A stretch of 64,000 bases of DNA, from contig JAKGHH010000007.1 of assembly GCA_022828595.1 (NCBI GenBank), positions 35,092,356-35,156,355 of the forward strand. Direction: 5' to 3'. The notes below the pieces were generated by a model, which did no database searches, was not told where the DNA came from, and worked only from the letters and a program-made list of their open reading frames with translations. This document shows positions 1 to 10,985 of the stretch, piece after piece; the first letter of the stretch is position 1; every line of letters starts with the position of its first letter. A program made the position numbers and the translations under genes. The stretch comes from Nelumbo lutea. Taxonomy: Eukaryota > Streptophyta > Magnoliopsida > Proteales > Nelumbonaceae.

Positions 1-121
1 TGGACCGGCTCTTAACGCGCTCAGATGCATTTCAGAGCCAGTGAATAGTCCAAAATATCCTTATAATATTTTAGAAATGATGCGAGTTACCCCTAATAAC
101 CCCAAACCTAGAAAATCTAAA

Positions 122-124
<3 letters not shown>

Positions 125-162
<38 letters not shown>
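125..162. repeat. (TC)n microsatellite
   Basis: An uninterrupted TC dinucleotide run of about 19 units. It is followed by a further pyrimidine-rich stretch to about 240. Confidence 0.97.
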
Positions 163-165
<3 letters not shown>

Positions 166-279
166 GTTGCAACTTGCAGCGGTGACTCTCTCTCTCGCTT
201 CCCCCTCCCTCTCACCCTCCCTTGTCTTCCCACCACTGCCACCGCCGCTATAACATGTAACAACGGTGGTTCGGTGAAT

Positions 280-540
280 AATAATAATATTTTCATTAAT
301 TGTTAATTATAAATTATTTTTATTAATTATTAATTATTTTTTATTAAATTTACTTATGTTATTTATTAATTATTAATTTTTTTTATTAACTAGTAATTTT
401 TAATTATTTCATTAATTTTTATTTGTGTAAATTATTAATTATTTTAAATTTTTTATAGCCATTAATTATTTTTAAATTTTAATCATTTTATTTATTAAGT
501 AGTAATTATTAATTTATTATTTTTATTTGTATTGTCTCAA
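280..540. repeat. AT-rich degenerate repeat (TTAATTATTAATTT-like)
   Basis: Irregular reiterations of TTAATTATTAATT with T-runs and almost no G or C. This is low-complexity sequence with no unit conserved enough to give a fixed period. Confidence 0.7.
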
Positions 541-840
541 TATTATTTTGAGGTTGAAAATTATTTTTTATGAGATAATGCAAATTGAATTTAACATTTC
601 CAAATAGTATGCTTTAGGGGTAAAATAATAAAACCAGTAAATTTTAGATGGTAAAGGATTGATCCAACACAAACAAACTTATGGATTCAGATCCTCTAAA
701 AAGTAGGAAAGCATCTAAGCCTCTTTTTAGATTTCAGACACATTTAATATCTTTTTAACTTTTTAGATCTGAATTTTCAGATTTATCAAACGCCACCTTA
801 GTAGGATTACAATAAGAAATGTTTTTCTCTTAATTATTCA

Positions 841-1176
841 GGGCTTGTTTGGCAAGTCTTTTTGAGAAAATCTTCTTGTAGCTTTGAAAGTCAAAAGACA
901 CATTGAGCTTTTGACATAAGATCTGGGAATCCCAAAGACCGTTTGGCATATGCATGTCTTTCCATGCATCTTTTTGTGTCTTCCTACGCAAGCATAAAAT
1001 ACAAAAGATGTGAAAAGCTCCATTTGGAACTTCCTGAAATCAGCCCAAAATGGGCTTTTCACGTCTTTTCGGTGTTCCATCTTTTGGCGGCTAGATCTTC
1101 CATGCGCCAAATGAAAATAGACCAAATTTCAGTCTACTCAGCTTGTAAATAGCCAAAAGACACGCCAAACGCCCCC
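841..1176. mobile_element. MITE-like element with GGGC(T/G)TGTTTGGC-type terminal inverted repeats
   Basis: The left end GGGCTTGTTTGGCAAGTCTT is matched by the reverse complement of the right end, GGGGGCGTTTGGCGTGTCTT. The 336-bp interior has no transposase. The target-site duplication is not clear, so superfamily (PIF/Harbinger or hAT) is open. The overlapping open frames on both strands are by-products. Confidence 0.6.
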
Positions 1177-2420
1177 AATAAAGAATTCTTCCTATTTATT
1201 TTGACTTTTGCTCTTTTTTTTTTTTGAACATGGTTTCTTTTCGTACTATGCCAGGTTTGGAGAGCAAGTGATCATTTTCTAGTTGTTGATCTCTTACTAA
1301 GCATAGTAATGATTCAAAGAGTCTCCAACACAATAGATGACTTGCTAAGATAGTAATAGTTGTTAAAGCAATCAAACAATCAAATTTCATTAAAGTAGTT
1401 ATCTACATTATCTTAGTAGTCATCTACTATATGAAAGGATGAATCTTTTTCCACCATTGGTCAACTGAATCCTCTCATTCCATCCACTGATACATATTTT
1501 AACTTGGCTTGAAAGATTTAGTCGACTATACAATTTTGGGTATTCAACTACTTTACATAATCTCCCTTTGGCTTTCAATATTGTTTTTCAAGAATCTAAA
1601 CTTGTTTAAGTCTTGGAAAGCATGGGAATCAAACTTATTATAGCCATTGATCTCTAAGGTTGACTTAACCGAGTATGGTCTTGTTGAGCATTATAAGAAG
1701 TTTATCTTAAGCAACTGATTACATCAAGAAGCTAAAAATATGACTCTTGAACCAAAGCTTAATGTAGGTTTCCTCCTTGTTGAGTTGGCCTAGCATAAAT
1801 CGCTTTAAGCAGCTTCAAAGCCTTTGAAACCATTTTGTGGCCTTTTCATGCTTGAATTCCTTAAAGCATCCTAATTGGAAAGATTGGAGATGGTGTTGGA
1901 AATGTGAATGAGGATTTTGTGCAAATTGATGCTTAGTCGATGGGTTATGACCATCCTAATTGGATTAGTAGGGGTCAACAAATTCTTCTTCTATCGAACA
2001 AGGTAATGTAGATTGATGCTTAGTCAATGGGTTATGACCTAGAGATTGATCTCGGGCATATTTGTAGGAAACCAAGCAAACTTGTTAGTATTAACCTTAA
2101 GGAACTAAATGATGTTGTTCCAGAAGCAGACCTCTAGTACAAAGACTACTTGGGTGGTTTTCTCTAAATTATTGTCAAATGATTATACCTAAAGAAAATC
2201 CTTGATAGGTTTGTCGTGTCATGTCTTGATCTCATTCTAGAGGCTAAGGCCATCCATGGCAAGGGCTTCCCAAGAGATTGTCTTCCTTTTCAAGGTTGCC
2301 ACATGGCATTGTCAAGTTGTTGCTTGATCTCCTCAGACTACTCCCATGCTATACTCAGTTGGGAACTAAGCAAAGTGGTAGGTGGAGATTGAGGCTCAAA
2401 GTATGTTCAAGGCCAATCGG
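1177..2420. other. No gene seen; decayed repeat sequence
   Basis: No frame or splice pattern I can support. A short near-duplicate is visible: GATGCTTAGTCGATGGGTTA near 1,930 and the same string with one change (TCAATGGG) near 2,012. The stretch lies downstream of the minus-strand gypsy relic and may be its decayed polymerase part, but I could not read protein from it. Confidence 0.4.
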
Positions 2421-3490
2421 CTAATGATGGCGTTATGTGGTAAGGGGACCTTGACCACCAGAAAGCCCACCAACAAGGTCACCTTTTGAGCCCCTTCTCC
2501 TACCGTGATTAGTAAGGTGATCTTCATAGAGCATCACCAAAGAACTCGATGAGGCAAGCAATCAAGGCTGATTTTCATCTTTTGGAAGGCCTTCTCAAAG
2601 ATGACATCTACTAAATTGCTTATGTCAACAAGGATTTTGTGCACTTGGCAATTGACAATGGTCATCATCACCACTAGAGCTTCACCAGAAGAGGTCTATA
2701 ACTCCATCTCGTTATCGAAGAAGGTGATGGGGTCATCTACCCTCATCCTTCTCTTGGCTAAGTTGTCCACCTGGATGAGTCAAGCATAAGCCTTTTGGCC
2801 TGAGGAGTTCTCTCTTCCTATTGCTTATTCGATGGAGATAACTATAATGAGATTGAGAGTGGGTGGATCATTGTCATTAGGTGGTTTATTTCGGTTAGAG
2901 CTATCTCAGTTGCTAGATTGTTGATCGCGATGTATCCTTGTATTTCCTCTCCTACTAATCTTCCTTTGCCCCCCTCCCATTCGCCTATACCTCCTTGGCA
3001 TTGATGTACTTTTCGATGCAGACGAGTAGCTATAGCATGTCTTTGGGGGGCTACTTTTCAAGGTAGAAGCTAGAGCCAAGGTTCAAAGTATCGATACGTT
3101 GGCCGATACGTATCGTATCGGGGGCTTCCCGATACTCTCCTACAAGGGTTGTTTTAGGGTTCAAGTTGGTTTGGAGGGGTGGACAGACCTTAAACTGACC
3201 CATCTAAACCAGATTTGATAAAAAAAAATTAAAAAAAAAAGCCTCTACCAGTGTATCAGGTATATCAATACTTTGAACCTTGGCTGAAACAACATCTCCT
3301 CAAGCCATGCATTAGGGCAGCAACTAAAACAAATTGGTTCAGGCCCTCCACCTAGATGGTTTCAGCACTGAACCTCGTCAAGAACTCCCAAAGTGGCTCA
3401 TCCTCTCTCTATCTCACAGTCATTAAAGTATTGGCTATCTTCTTATATCACCAGTTGTTGATAAAGTGAGCAATGAACAGGTTTGGAGTG
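2421..3490 (-). pseudogene. Ty3/gypsy gag-protease relic
   Basis: Read on the minus strand, about 2,790 to 2,430 gives a decayed aspartic-protease stretch. ALVVMMTIV is followed by KILVDISN (where active elements have a D-N-G-S type motif), and VGFLVVKVPLPHNAII follows in place of the usual L-N-F-V-V-...-Y-N-A-I-L-G motif. Further 5' on the same strand, about 3,460-3,300, is a gag-like stretch with E-P-L-W-E-F-L-T-R-F, the family's (S)LREFLNRF region. Order (gag then protease) and strand fit one element. Several stops and the lost active site mark it as dead. A MITE sits inside it (3,074-3,285). The clade looks like the non-chromoviral Tat/Athila side, but this is judged by eye. Confidence 0.65.
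3074..3285. mobile_element. Small MITE inside the gypsy relic
   Basis: Terminal inverted repeat: AGCCAAGGTTCAAAGTATCG at the left matches the reverse complement of the right end, AGCCAAGGTTCAAAGTATTG, with one mismatch. About 212 bp, non-coding. It interrupts the gypsy gag/protease reading. No target-site duplication was recognised. Confidence 0.7.
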
Positions 3491-3531
3491 GGGTGGTAGT
3501 GCTGAGTACCATTGTCCAACAGCCTCCTTTA

Positions 3532-3661
3532 GGCTATGCTTGGTTTGAAGGAAAAAGATAGGGAAAAGAAGGGAAAGGTAGGGAAACCTATACAAGGTTT
3601 GTGAAGGCTTTCTTAACTTTCCCTTCCTTTCCCTACTCTTTCCTTCAAACCAAACACAGCC
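3532..3661. mobile_element. Tourist-type (PIF/Harbinger) MITE with TTA duplication
   Basis: A 130-bp foldback. The left end GGCTATGCTTGGTTTGAAGG pairs with the right end (reverse complement GGCTGTGTTTGGTTTGAAGG), and the inverted match runs on through the GGGAAAG purine blocks. TTA lies on both sides (3,529-3,531 and 3,662-3,664), the typical Tourist target. A similar, more decayed copy lies near 8,130-8,255. Confidence 0.85.
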
Positions 3662-3664
3662 TTA

Positions 3665-4261
3665 GAGTCCCCACCCCTTGCAAATTTACCGGTATATGAA
3701 TGGGCCCTTAATGTTACAAAACCTTTGGACAGGGCATCCTTGGAGGCTTCTATAAATTAGAGGAAGTCTTAGAAGGGGAGTAGGACTGCAAATGCATCAA
3801 ATCAAATTTCATTCAATCTAATATCTAATTTATACCAAATTTAATTCATTTACTATTTGGATATTCGATTGGAAACCAACTTGATTAAAATACTAATAAA
3901 TCTACGTAAAATTAGCATAAGTTTATGAAAGCAAAATATAAAACAAAAAAAAACTATATTTATAAATAAGAAAGCAGATTTATATAATTATTAAATCCAA
4001 TTTAATTCTAAATTAAGATTTTTAATACTAAAATATCAGATATTAGGAGATTGGATTTAGCAATATATATCTGAATTCATTCTTAAAACTCTTACCAAAT
4101 AGAGAATTCAATCTCATTACTAAACAAATCATATTCAGATCCGATTCCATATTCTACTTTACGCCCAAACAGATATCCCAGTTCGACATAAGCAATTTTG
4201 AATTCTATAAAATCCTATCCATTTGCAGCGATAAAGGGAAAGGAAGATTTTAGATGACTTC
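3665..4261. other. AT-rich intergenic, no gene seen
   Basis: AT-rich non-coding sequence between two MITEs. No open frame or repeat boundary I can support. Confidence 0.5.
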
Positions 4262-4269
4262 CCTCCAAA

Positions 4270-4659
4270 TAAGGGTGTCAATGGACTGGTTTTGGACTAA
4301 CCCCATCCAATCCAAAATCAATTTGGACAGATTAGATGGACCAAAAAGACAGTGGATTGGACCAATTCGGTCTAAAATATTTATTAGATTGAACTGGACC
4401 TGGTCCGTCCGTAATAAATTTATATTGGATATGGTTGGATTAAACTAATATCCGATCCATTGATATAAGATAAGAATATAGGTGTCAATAGACTGGGCTT
4501 GGGTTGCAACCAATCTAAATTAAAATGAATTTGAACAAATTGGACCGGTCCAAAATGGTCCAGATTATTCATTAGATTGGATTGGACCCAGTCCATTAGT
4601 AATGGATTCACATTGGACTGGATCGGATTGGACCAAATCCAGTCCAATTGACACCCGTA
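4270..4659. mobile_element. hAT MITE, copy 1, 8-bp target duplication
   Basis: Ends are TAAGGGTGTCAATGGACTGG and, reverse-complemented from the right, TACGGGTGTCAATTGGACTGG-type sequence. An exact 8-bp duplication CCTCCAAA flanks it (4,262-4,269 and 4,660-4,667), the hAT signature. About half way in (near 4,480) a second GGTGTCAATAGACTGG-like start occurs, so the 390-bp element looks internally duplicated. It is AT-rich, non-coding and related to the copy at 5,691-6,103. Confidence 0.9.
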
Positions 4660-4667
4660 CCTCCAAA

Positions 4668-5682
4668 TAAAATGAGACTATCTTTATTCACATAGCTGGG
4701 CTTTTGGACTAACCATATCTTTCCTTCATCATATATTTTCCCAAAAATTATTCAGAGAAGTACAGACAGGCCCAATGCAGATTTCTGAATTCCACTGTAG
4801 AGCTATAAACATTCAAAATGTCAAAAATTCCCACTCTATACACCAATGCCCGCCCTTAGATTAGTATCAATTCCGAAATGACACCCGCCCCACTGTACTT
4901 TGGGTCTAAAAATTCTAATCCTATGCTTTACCGTCATTCTCCCAAAATCATTGAGCAGTAAAAATGGATTAATTTGACTGAACCAAGAATAAAACTTAGA
5001 TTAACATGCTTGTCAGGAAAATTTGTTCATGATCTCATGAGAAATTGAGAATTATAATTATTTTGGTTGAAAGCGAAAGTCCATTGATGCCGAGTCGGAT
5101 GTGCTGTATGCACAAGTGAGACGATAAAAAGCTAACAAATACATTGGTCAAAAGAAAAGAAAAGCACAGGAAAAAAAAAATAGGGTTTTGAGAAAACTTT
5201 TCCTTTTTTTCCTCGTAGCTCATGGCCCATGGGAATCATTTTGTCCACTTTGAGGGCTCCCACCATAGCTGAAGAATAAAAAATCCTCCTTTCTTCATTA
5301 ATTACATCACGTTGAGTCAGATCTATAGAAGCTCCATTGCAAGTCTACACGTGCACCTTTCCACCATTCATTATGTGAATTTAGCAATAAAGAATTATGA
5401 ATGTGTGATGGATGTAGGTTCTGATTAGGGATTCGTTTGGGAGGGCTGAACTGAAAATTCAGTTAAGTTGAATTCTGTGGTTCTGAAACTCTACGGATAA
5501 ACTATTTAAAGAGGCTGAAACGAGCAGCCCTTCAAATACTGATTAACCACTAATTTGTATTCTTCATATCTCACCAAATATGAACTCACCTTTGTTCAAA
5601 TCAATTCATGGAAAAATCTATTTTGCAGAAAGAATTTGGTCAAATCAAAACCCCATGAATTTTGATAACTGTCACTTGATTG
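4668..5682. other. Intergenic, no gene seen
   Basis: No coding signal on either strand beyond short chance frames. No repeat boundary was recognised. Confidence 0.45.
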
Positions 5683-5690
5683 GTTATGAG

Positions 5691-6103
5691 TAAGGGTGTC
5701 AATATACCTTTTTGGATTGGACTCCGTTCAGTCCAAAATCAATTTGGATGGATTGGACGGACCAACAAGATATATTGGGTTAGACCAATTTAGTCTAAAA
5801 TATTTATTAGATTGGATTGGACTTGGTCCGTCCATAACAAGTTTATATTGGATTGGATTGGATTAAGTCAATGTCTGGTCCATTGATATAAGATAAGCAT
5901 ATGTGTCAATGGACCAGGTTTGGGTTGAAACCAATCTAAATCAAAATGAATTTGAATAGATTGGACGATCCAGACATTGAATTAGACCGGTCCATATTGG
6001 TCCAAAACATTCATTGGATTGGATTGGACCTGGTCCATTTATAAGGGCAATTCACATTGGACTGGATCGGATTAGACCAAATCCAGTCCAATTGACACCC
6101 CTA
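5691..6103. mobile_element. hAT MITE, copy 2 of the GGGTGTCAAT family
   Basis: Same termini as the 4,270-4,659 element (TAAGGGTGTCAAT... and ...ATTGACACCCCTA) and the same internal second GTGTCAATGGACC start, so the internal duplication predates both insertions. Flanking octamers GTTATGAG and GATACCAG agree at 5 of 8 positions, consistent with an older insertion. Confidence 0.85.
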
Positions 6104-6317
6104 GATACCAGTATGATAACTAGTTTTGAAACATATATAGGGTTCAACTATGATATGAAAAATATATGATATCTGAAAAACAACTGAGCAATAACCTGGA
6201 ATCATAAACATGGCAGCGAATAAGGTGTTATTTATCAAAATTCATGGTGGGTTTTGATTGGTCAAAACTCTTTCCATACCATATCTTTTCCACATTATAG
6301 GTTTATATGAATAGAAC

Positions 6318-6357
<40 letters not shown>

Positions 6358-7311
6358 TATTTGGATCCATGGGGTTATATAACCACTTGGGATTTTGCTT
6401 GCACCATTGGCATGTTCACTATAATTGGCTACATGGTTCATGATAAACAGTGGTGTGAGCAGCAGATCCAATCAAGCTCCTGTTAACCTGGGGGTGGCAA
6501 AGTGGGGGTCTATCCTGTCCCCATACCTGGTCCTGACGACAACGATATTTGATCCAAAGTCTCTTCTACAACCAACGAGAAACCTTATCAATTGAATCAG
6601 TCGGTACCATTATTTATATTATATATATCTATACTATTATTAAAAGTATGAATGAGGGTACGAAGCTTTTCTTCTTAAATAAATTATCCCTATTTTTGAA
6701 TTTAATCCATTTCTATTTGTAAGGGCTGAAAATGTAATTTAAACTATTAATTTTAATAATTTCATCTCATTTAATTCCTTTTAATTAAGTCTTATACTTG
6801 AGCTATTAAGTCTCATTAATTTTGGACATATTATTTTCATCATCATCTAAAATTATTACATGCAAAGCATGTGTACATTTACTATTCTATTAAGGTTTTG
6901 AATGATTTTATTTTCTTCTATGCATACGGATCAGGTTTAGCACGGGTCAACCAAGCCTGTATAGATAGATTTATAGACATATAGATATAGATATATAGAT
7001 ATTTCAATGATGTAATTTCAACAGATCAGGTTTAGCTCGGGTCCACTCCAATTAAAAATTGACCCAAAACCCAATCAATGATTAAGGTTAACCCTGTAAT
7101 CTGATAGGTTGGGTCAGTGTGGACCCGACCCACTGACATCCCTAGGTGTGGGGAATATGCTTGCTACCATTATCTATGACCCACAAGAAAAAATGATCAA
7201 CCCGAGTCAATGCATGTCCCAGAGATCTAATTTCTTTTCCCCTTTTCTCTATCCAAAAGTAATAATATACCTGATCTCTTTGGTTGGACCTCAAATGATG
7301 GTTTATGTTCC
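6104..7311. other. Intergenic with hAT-end-like motifs; no gene
   Basis: GGGGGTGGCAAAGTGGG near 6,490 and CCCACTGACATCCCTA near 7,130 look like decayed hAT-type ends facing each other. I cannot find a target duplication, so I do not call an element. The rest is AT-rich. Confidence 0.35.
6320..6358. repeat. (ATT)n microsatellite
   Basis: About 12-13 uninterrupted TTA/ATT units. Confidence 0.95.
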
Positions 7312-7314
7312 TAA

Positions 7315-7971
7315 GCCATGTTTGGGAGTGCTTAGGTTAAAAATAAGTGTTTATTGAATAAATGCTTATTCAAATAAACACTTATTTACATTTTCTTAAA
7401 ATTATCAAAATATACCCTTATAAAATTATCAAAATATACCCTTATTAAAGATAAGTATTTGTAATTATTTTGTTTTTCATTTTCTTAAAATTATCAAAGT
7501 ATACCCTTATGAAAGTAATTTTACTAAATTACTTTTATAAAAGCACTTTTGTGAAAGTACTTTTATGAAAACATTTTTACAAAAGTACTTTTATAAAAGT
7601 AGTTTTACAAAAACACTTTTATGAAATTACTTTTATGAAATCACTTTTATGAAAGTACTTTTATGAAAATATTTTTGTAAAAGCACTACTTTAATCATTA
7701 ATTGGGTGGATTTTATGAAAGTACTTTTATAATTTTCAACTAGGCATAATTTTATAAGTCGTATTTTAAAACTCAACTAGGGATAATTTTGGCAGAAAAT
7801 TTTTGAATAAGTGCTTATTGTATAAGCACTTAAAAAAAGCTAAAAATTTGGGCTTAAACAATAATCCCTTATTTTTAAAATAAGCATTTATTTTGGACTT
7901 ATTCCTTAAATAGCAATAAGTGCTTAATAACCCAAATAAGCACTTATTTTTAAGCACTCCTAAGCATTGCC
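7315..7971. mobile_element. Tourist-like MITE with inverted ends and TAA duplication
   Basis: The left end GCCATGTTTGGGAGTGCTTA is matched by the reverse complement of the right end, GGCAATGCTTAGGAGTGCTTA-like sequence. TAA flanks both sides (7,312-7,314 and 7,972-7,974). The interior carries many AAGTACTTTTATGAAA-like short repeats (about 7,540-7,730) and further inverted AAGTGCTTATT motifs. It has no transposase. Confidence 0.75.
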
Positions 7972-7974
7972 TAA

Positions 7975-8525
7975 GGAATCGCAAACGAATCGTAAATGAA
8001 TCAATACGATCCAAGGTCCCACCCAAAATAAGTCCATCATGTGGATAGATTTAAGTTAAAATGTGCAACCTTAAACTAGTGATTTCATTGTTTACCCAAA
8101 AAAAAAACTAGTGATTCCATTTAAACTATGCTTGTCTTGAAGGAAAATAAGAAAGAAACATAAAGTTAGATAGTTATTGAGTTCCGTAAAAGATCTTATG
8201 AACTTTCACTCAACTTTTTGTTTCTCTTATTTTTTAGCAATCTAAACACGTGATTAGAGAAAATACCGGTACAAGATGGGGGTAATGAGGAAAGATGAAC
8301 TACATATATAGCCACGTCGAAGTCCAATTCATCTAAATTGGCAACACGATCCCCCCCAAGTATGGATGCAAAAATAAATCAGATCAGTTTCAACTTGAAT
8401 TGAAATTTGATCCGATAAGAGTTGGGTTCTGATACCTCCCTTGATCCTAACAAATCAGATCGAATCAGAAAACTTGATATCTCAGGCAAATCCACCATGA
8501 CCCAATCCGTTCCATTTTTATATAT
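7975..8525. other. Intergenic; decayed Tourist copy near 8,130-8,255
   Basis: ACTATGCTTGTCTTGAAGGA near 8,126 and its imperfect inverse near 8,240 resemble the ends of the 3,532-3,661 element. Otherwise nothing supportable. Confidence 0.4.
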
Positions 8526-8527
8526 TG

Positions 8528-8800
8528 CATACTAACTACAAGAAGAAAAATAGCTTTTAGCAACAGTTTTGACTGCCGCTAAAAACTTTTCCGGTAGCCA
8601 GAAAACTGCCGCTAAAAGAACTGTCTCTAGAAGTTCTAGTGGCAGTCTTACAGATGCTAGTACAAATGCAAAAACTGCTGCTGAAACCATCTTTAGCGTT
8701 GGTTTTAAAGCAAACAACTGCCGCTATAAGTTTGGTGCACTTGTTTTTTAGCGGCAGCCATGGACATATTTAGCGGCAGCTGCCACAGCCGCTAAATCTT
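8528..8800. mobile_element. CACTA-type transposon end with GCCGCTAAA subterminal repeats
   Basis: ACTACAAGAAGAAAAATAGC resembles the common plant CACTA terminus (CACTACAAGAAAA...). Inside it, TGCCGCTAAA-type motifs occur at about 8,574, 8,607, 8,717 and 8,789, and inverted TTTAGCGGCAG at about 8,748 and 8,768. Dense subterminal repeats in both orientations are typical of this superfamily. The second end is not recognised, so this is a fragment or a small deleted copy. Confidence 0.6.
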
Positions 8801-9175
8801 TTTTTTTTCAAATTTCTTTTTAAATTTGTTCCTGCTTTGCTTCAAATAACATGTTTTGTCTACATTCATCTAAATTAAAATGAAATATAAAAAAACAATA
8901 CAAATGCAATTTAAAAGTTTATTCTCCATTAGAAATATTTTTCTACACAAAAAAAAAATCAATACATTTCACATATGAAGTCCGCTTTCTTCTCACCCTC
9001 TTAGTCCTAATGTTTTTTTTTTTTTGAAAACGCCCTTTGGCATAACCCCAATATGTAATACCAATGTAAAATTTAGATCTTCTCCAAGAGACTAAAAATA
9101 GCTTCTAATTTCTACATGGACTCTTCCCCTCAAATTCATTGGACTAGAAGCAACCTCTTTCTTTCTTCCATTTCC
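8801..9175. other. No gene seen
   Basis: AT-rich flank with T-runs. It may be the 3' region of the minus-strand segment that follows. Confidence 0.4.
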
Positions 9176-9603
9176 CTAGTACATCCTTGACATGCCAATC
9201 TGAACTGTGCCCACCTTTCTATGTACAGTTGGTATAGTAGTGGAAGCACCAATCCCACCAAACTGTGATTTTGCCTGTAAAAGGTTCACATCAACAGCAA
9301 TTCGATCAGCTCCTACTTGTTCTGCTTTGGAAACTTCTCGAGACAATATAGTGAAGCGTTGATGTCAATGGCAATTTCTAGGGTCATCTTGACTACCATG
9401 CTGCATTGTGCCGGCTGTGGTTTGGCCTGCAACGAGTCCCTCTCAGCCTCTGCGCCAGAACTTCTTTCTTGCTTTGTGCTAGTCCTGCGGAAAGAATATG
9501 GAGGTGGGACAGCCTGAGGTGATCATCCTTGGGTCATAGGCATTTTTAATGCTAATTGCACCTTCGTATGGCATAACTGGTTCCACAACTTTTCTGGGTT
9601 TAG
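9176..9603 (-). pseudogene. Unrecognised coding exon(s), minus strand, with apparent frameshifts
   Basis: I do not recognise the family. On the minus strand an acceptor (TTCTGTTCAG) precedes 9,603. The frame starts A-K-P-R-K-V-V-E-P-V-M-P-Y-E-G and reads on to about 9,525. A one-base shift then opens a frame beginning V-P-P-P-Y-S-F-R-R, rich in Lys, Arg, Glu and Gln. Near 9,360 another shift gives R-F-T-I-L-S-R-E-V-S-K-A-E-Q-V-G-A-D, running to a TAG at 9,176-9,178. The three pieces look like one protein: composition is protein-like and the joins are single-base. The first piece takes its phase from the exon at 10,208-10,377, which ends one base into a codon where this one begins with two. 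A decayed gene or an unrecognised short intron are both possible. Confidence 0.45.
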
Positions 9604-10207
9604 CTGAACAGAAGGCCAACATAATTCACACATCCATATTAGCGTACAATACAAACCGCTGGCAAAAGAATTGAAGACAAAATGTGCAGCATGTTTGTAC
9701 TAACAAAATACAAGCTATGGTAGAATTGGGCCAAGTTTTAGATCGAGTCGGAGTAAATCCCTTGGCATTAACTATCCTTGGTTGTACCCACTAAATAGAT
9801 ACTTTTTACTCATCAATCATTGAAGGAAAGAAAGTATTTTCTCCTGGACCTCCTTCAACTGAAGATCTAAAAATTTTGATGGTTGCCATTATGGAGAATC
9901 TCCATAGGAAAGAAATAGTAGGCCACATGTGTTCACAGGAGCACCAGCATTTCACGAATCCAAGTCAAGGGCTCCATAGGATAAATCATCCAAAGAATTA
10001 GATTAACCTTTTTCTCATATCTAGAGTGGTACATTAGCATTTAAATTTTCACACTTGCACCTTGTACTGTATTATGGTCGCAGCAAGCAGCAGACCCAGA
10101 TAATGATTGTTATTGAATTTGTGATGAACAATAATGGTTCCAATATGAACAGTTGAATAGCAGGAAATCATGTGCACATGAGAGAGAGAGAGAGAGAGAA
10201 CTCCTAC
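9604..10207 (-). other. Putative intron of the minus-strand unit
   Basis: Bounded by a GT donor at 10,206-10,207 and an AG acceptor at 9,604-9,605 on the minus strand. A GA microsatellite of about 9 units lies at 10,180-10,198. No coding signal. Confidence 0.4.
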
Positions 10208-10377
10208 CCAATGGAATCTTATGTGGTGCTTGCAAAGTCCTAAGAATACTTCCAGAAACTCCCTCCATATTTTTGGAGCTTTTATTATAGGCCTCTTCTT
10301 GGATTTGTCTCTCTCTCAAAGAAGTCAAACTTGTTTGATCCTTGGGGGGAATTTTATTGGAATGGACAACTATTGAT
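10208..10377 (-). CDS. Unrecognised 170-nt exon, minus strand
   Basis: Clean splice signals: acceptor TTATTTTTTCAG just above 10,377 and donor GTAGGAG just below 10,208. The open frame of 56 full codons begins S-I-V-V-H-S-N-K-I-P-P-K-D-Q and ends Q-A-P-H-K-I-P-L, with a leftover G that combines with CT of the 9,603 exon to give Ala. It is polar and helix-prone (L-R-E-R-Q-I-Q-E-E-A-Y). I do not recognise the family. Matching phase across the intron is the best evidence that this and the next segment belong to one gene. Whether they join the bHLH exon at 12,560 is unknown: that exon ends on a codon boundary while this one needs two carried bases, so at least one further exon would be required. 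Confidence 0.5.
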
Positions 10378-10562
10378 CTGAAAAAATAACACACTGGAAA
10401 ACCACTTATAACCATTTATTTAAAGATACCACTCACATTATCTAATTATTTATGGTATGAAACATCTCTACTTGGAGCAATGGGGAAATGGTTAAAATTG
10501 CTCATACATTCTAAAAGTGGCTTGTCAAAAATGAACTCAGCAAAGGAAATTACCTGGGCAGA

Positions 10563-10985
10563 CACTACTAGAAAAATCACCTATAGAGGCTATAAAAAAT
10601 GCTTCTAAAGACATAAAAAAAAAGCCCCTAAAAAGAATTAGAGGCACTCAAGTGATTGCCTCTAAATGTCTAGCTTCTGAATGTTATAAAGGCACTTGAC
10701 TGATAATTAGAGGCACATCTTATAAATGCCTCCAAAAATAAGATATTGAGGCACATAATCATGCCTCCAAAGCATTGTCCCTAAAAGGCATTATATAGAG
10801 GCATGTATGAATGCCATCAAATGTGAATTTTTAGAGGCATTTAGTTAAATTTGAAACAAATTTATTTGCCTCAAAAAGTAATTTTAAGAATCCGATTTCT
10901 GCTTTATAGTAGCACTTCTACTTGCCACTAAAAGTGTTGATTGCTCTTATTTAGAGGCACTTGCATTCGCCTCTAAAGATCATTC
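10563..10985. mobile_element. CACTA-type transposon end with TAGAGGCA subterminal repeats
   Basis: CACTACTAGAAAAATCACC at 10,563 is a good CACTA-family terminus. Behind it TAGAGGC(A) and the inverse (T)GCCTCTAAA recur at least ten times in 400 bp. No opposite terminus (...TTTTCTAGTAGTG) was found nearby, so this is one end only. Confidence 0.7.

Larger units (their letters stand above)
1..840. other. Intergenic AT-rich stretch, no gene seen
   Basis: Apart from the CT microsatellite and the AT-rich block listed separately, I see no coding signal here. The open frame across the CT run is only Ser/Leu repeats from the microsatellite. Confidence 0.6.

Noticed and set aside
41..253. 70-codon frame over the CT repeat
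   Set aside because: Ser/Leu alternation comes from the microsatellite; no gene features.
838..1152. Overlapping open frames on both strands
   Set aside because: They fall wholly inside a terminal-inverted-repeat MITE and have no recognisable motif.
6486..7145. Possible hAT element between GGGGGTGGCAAAG and the CATCCCTA end
   Set aside because: Ends match poorly and no octamer duplication was found.
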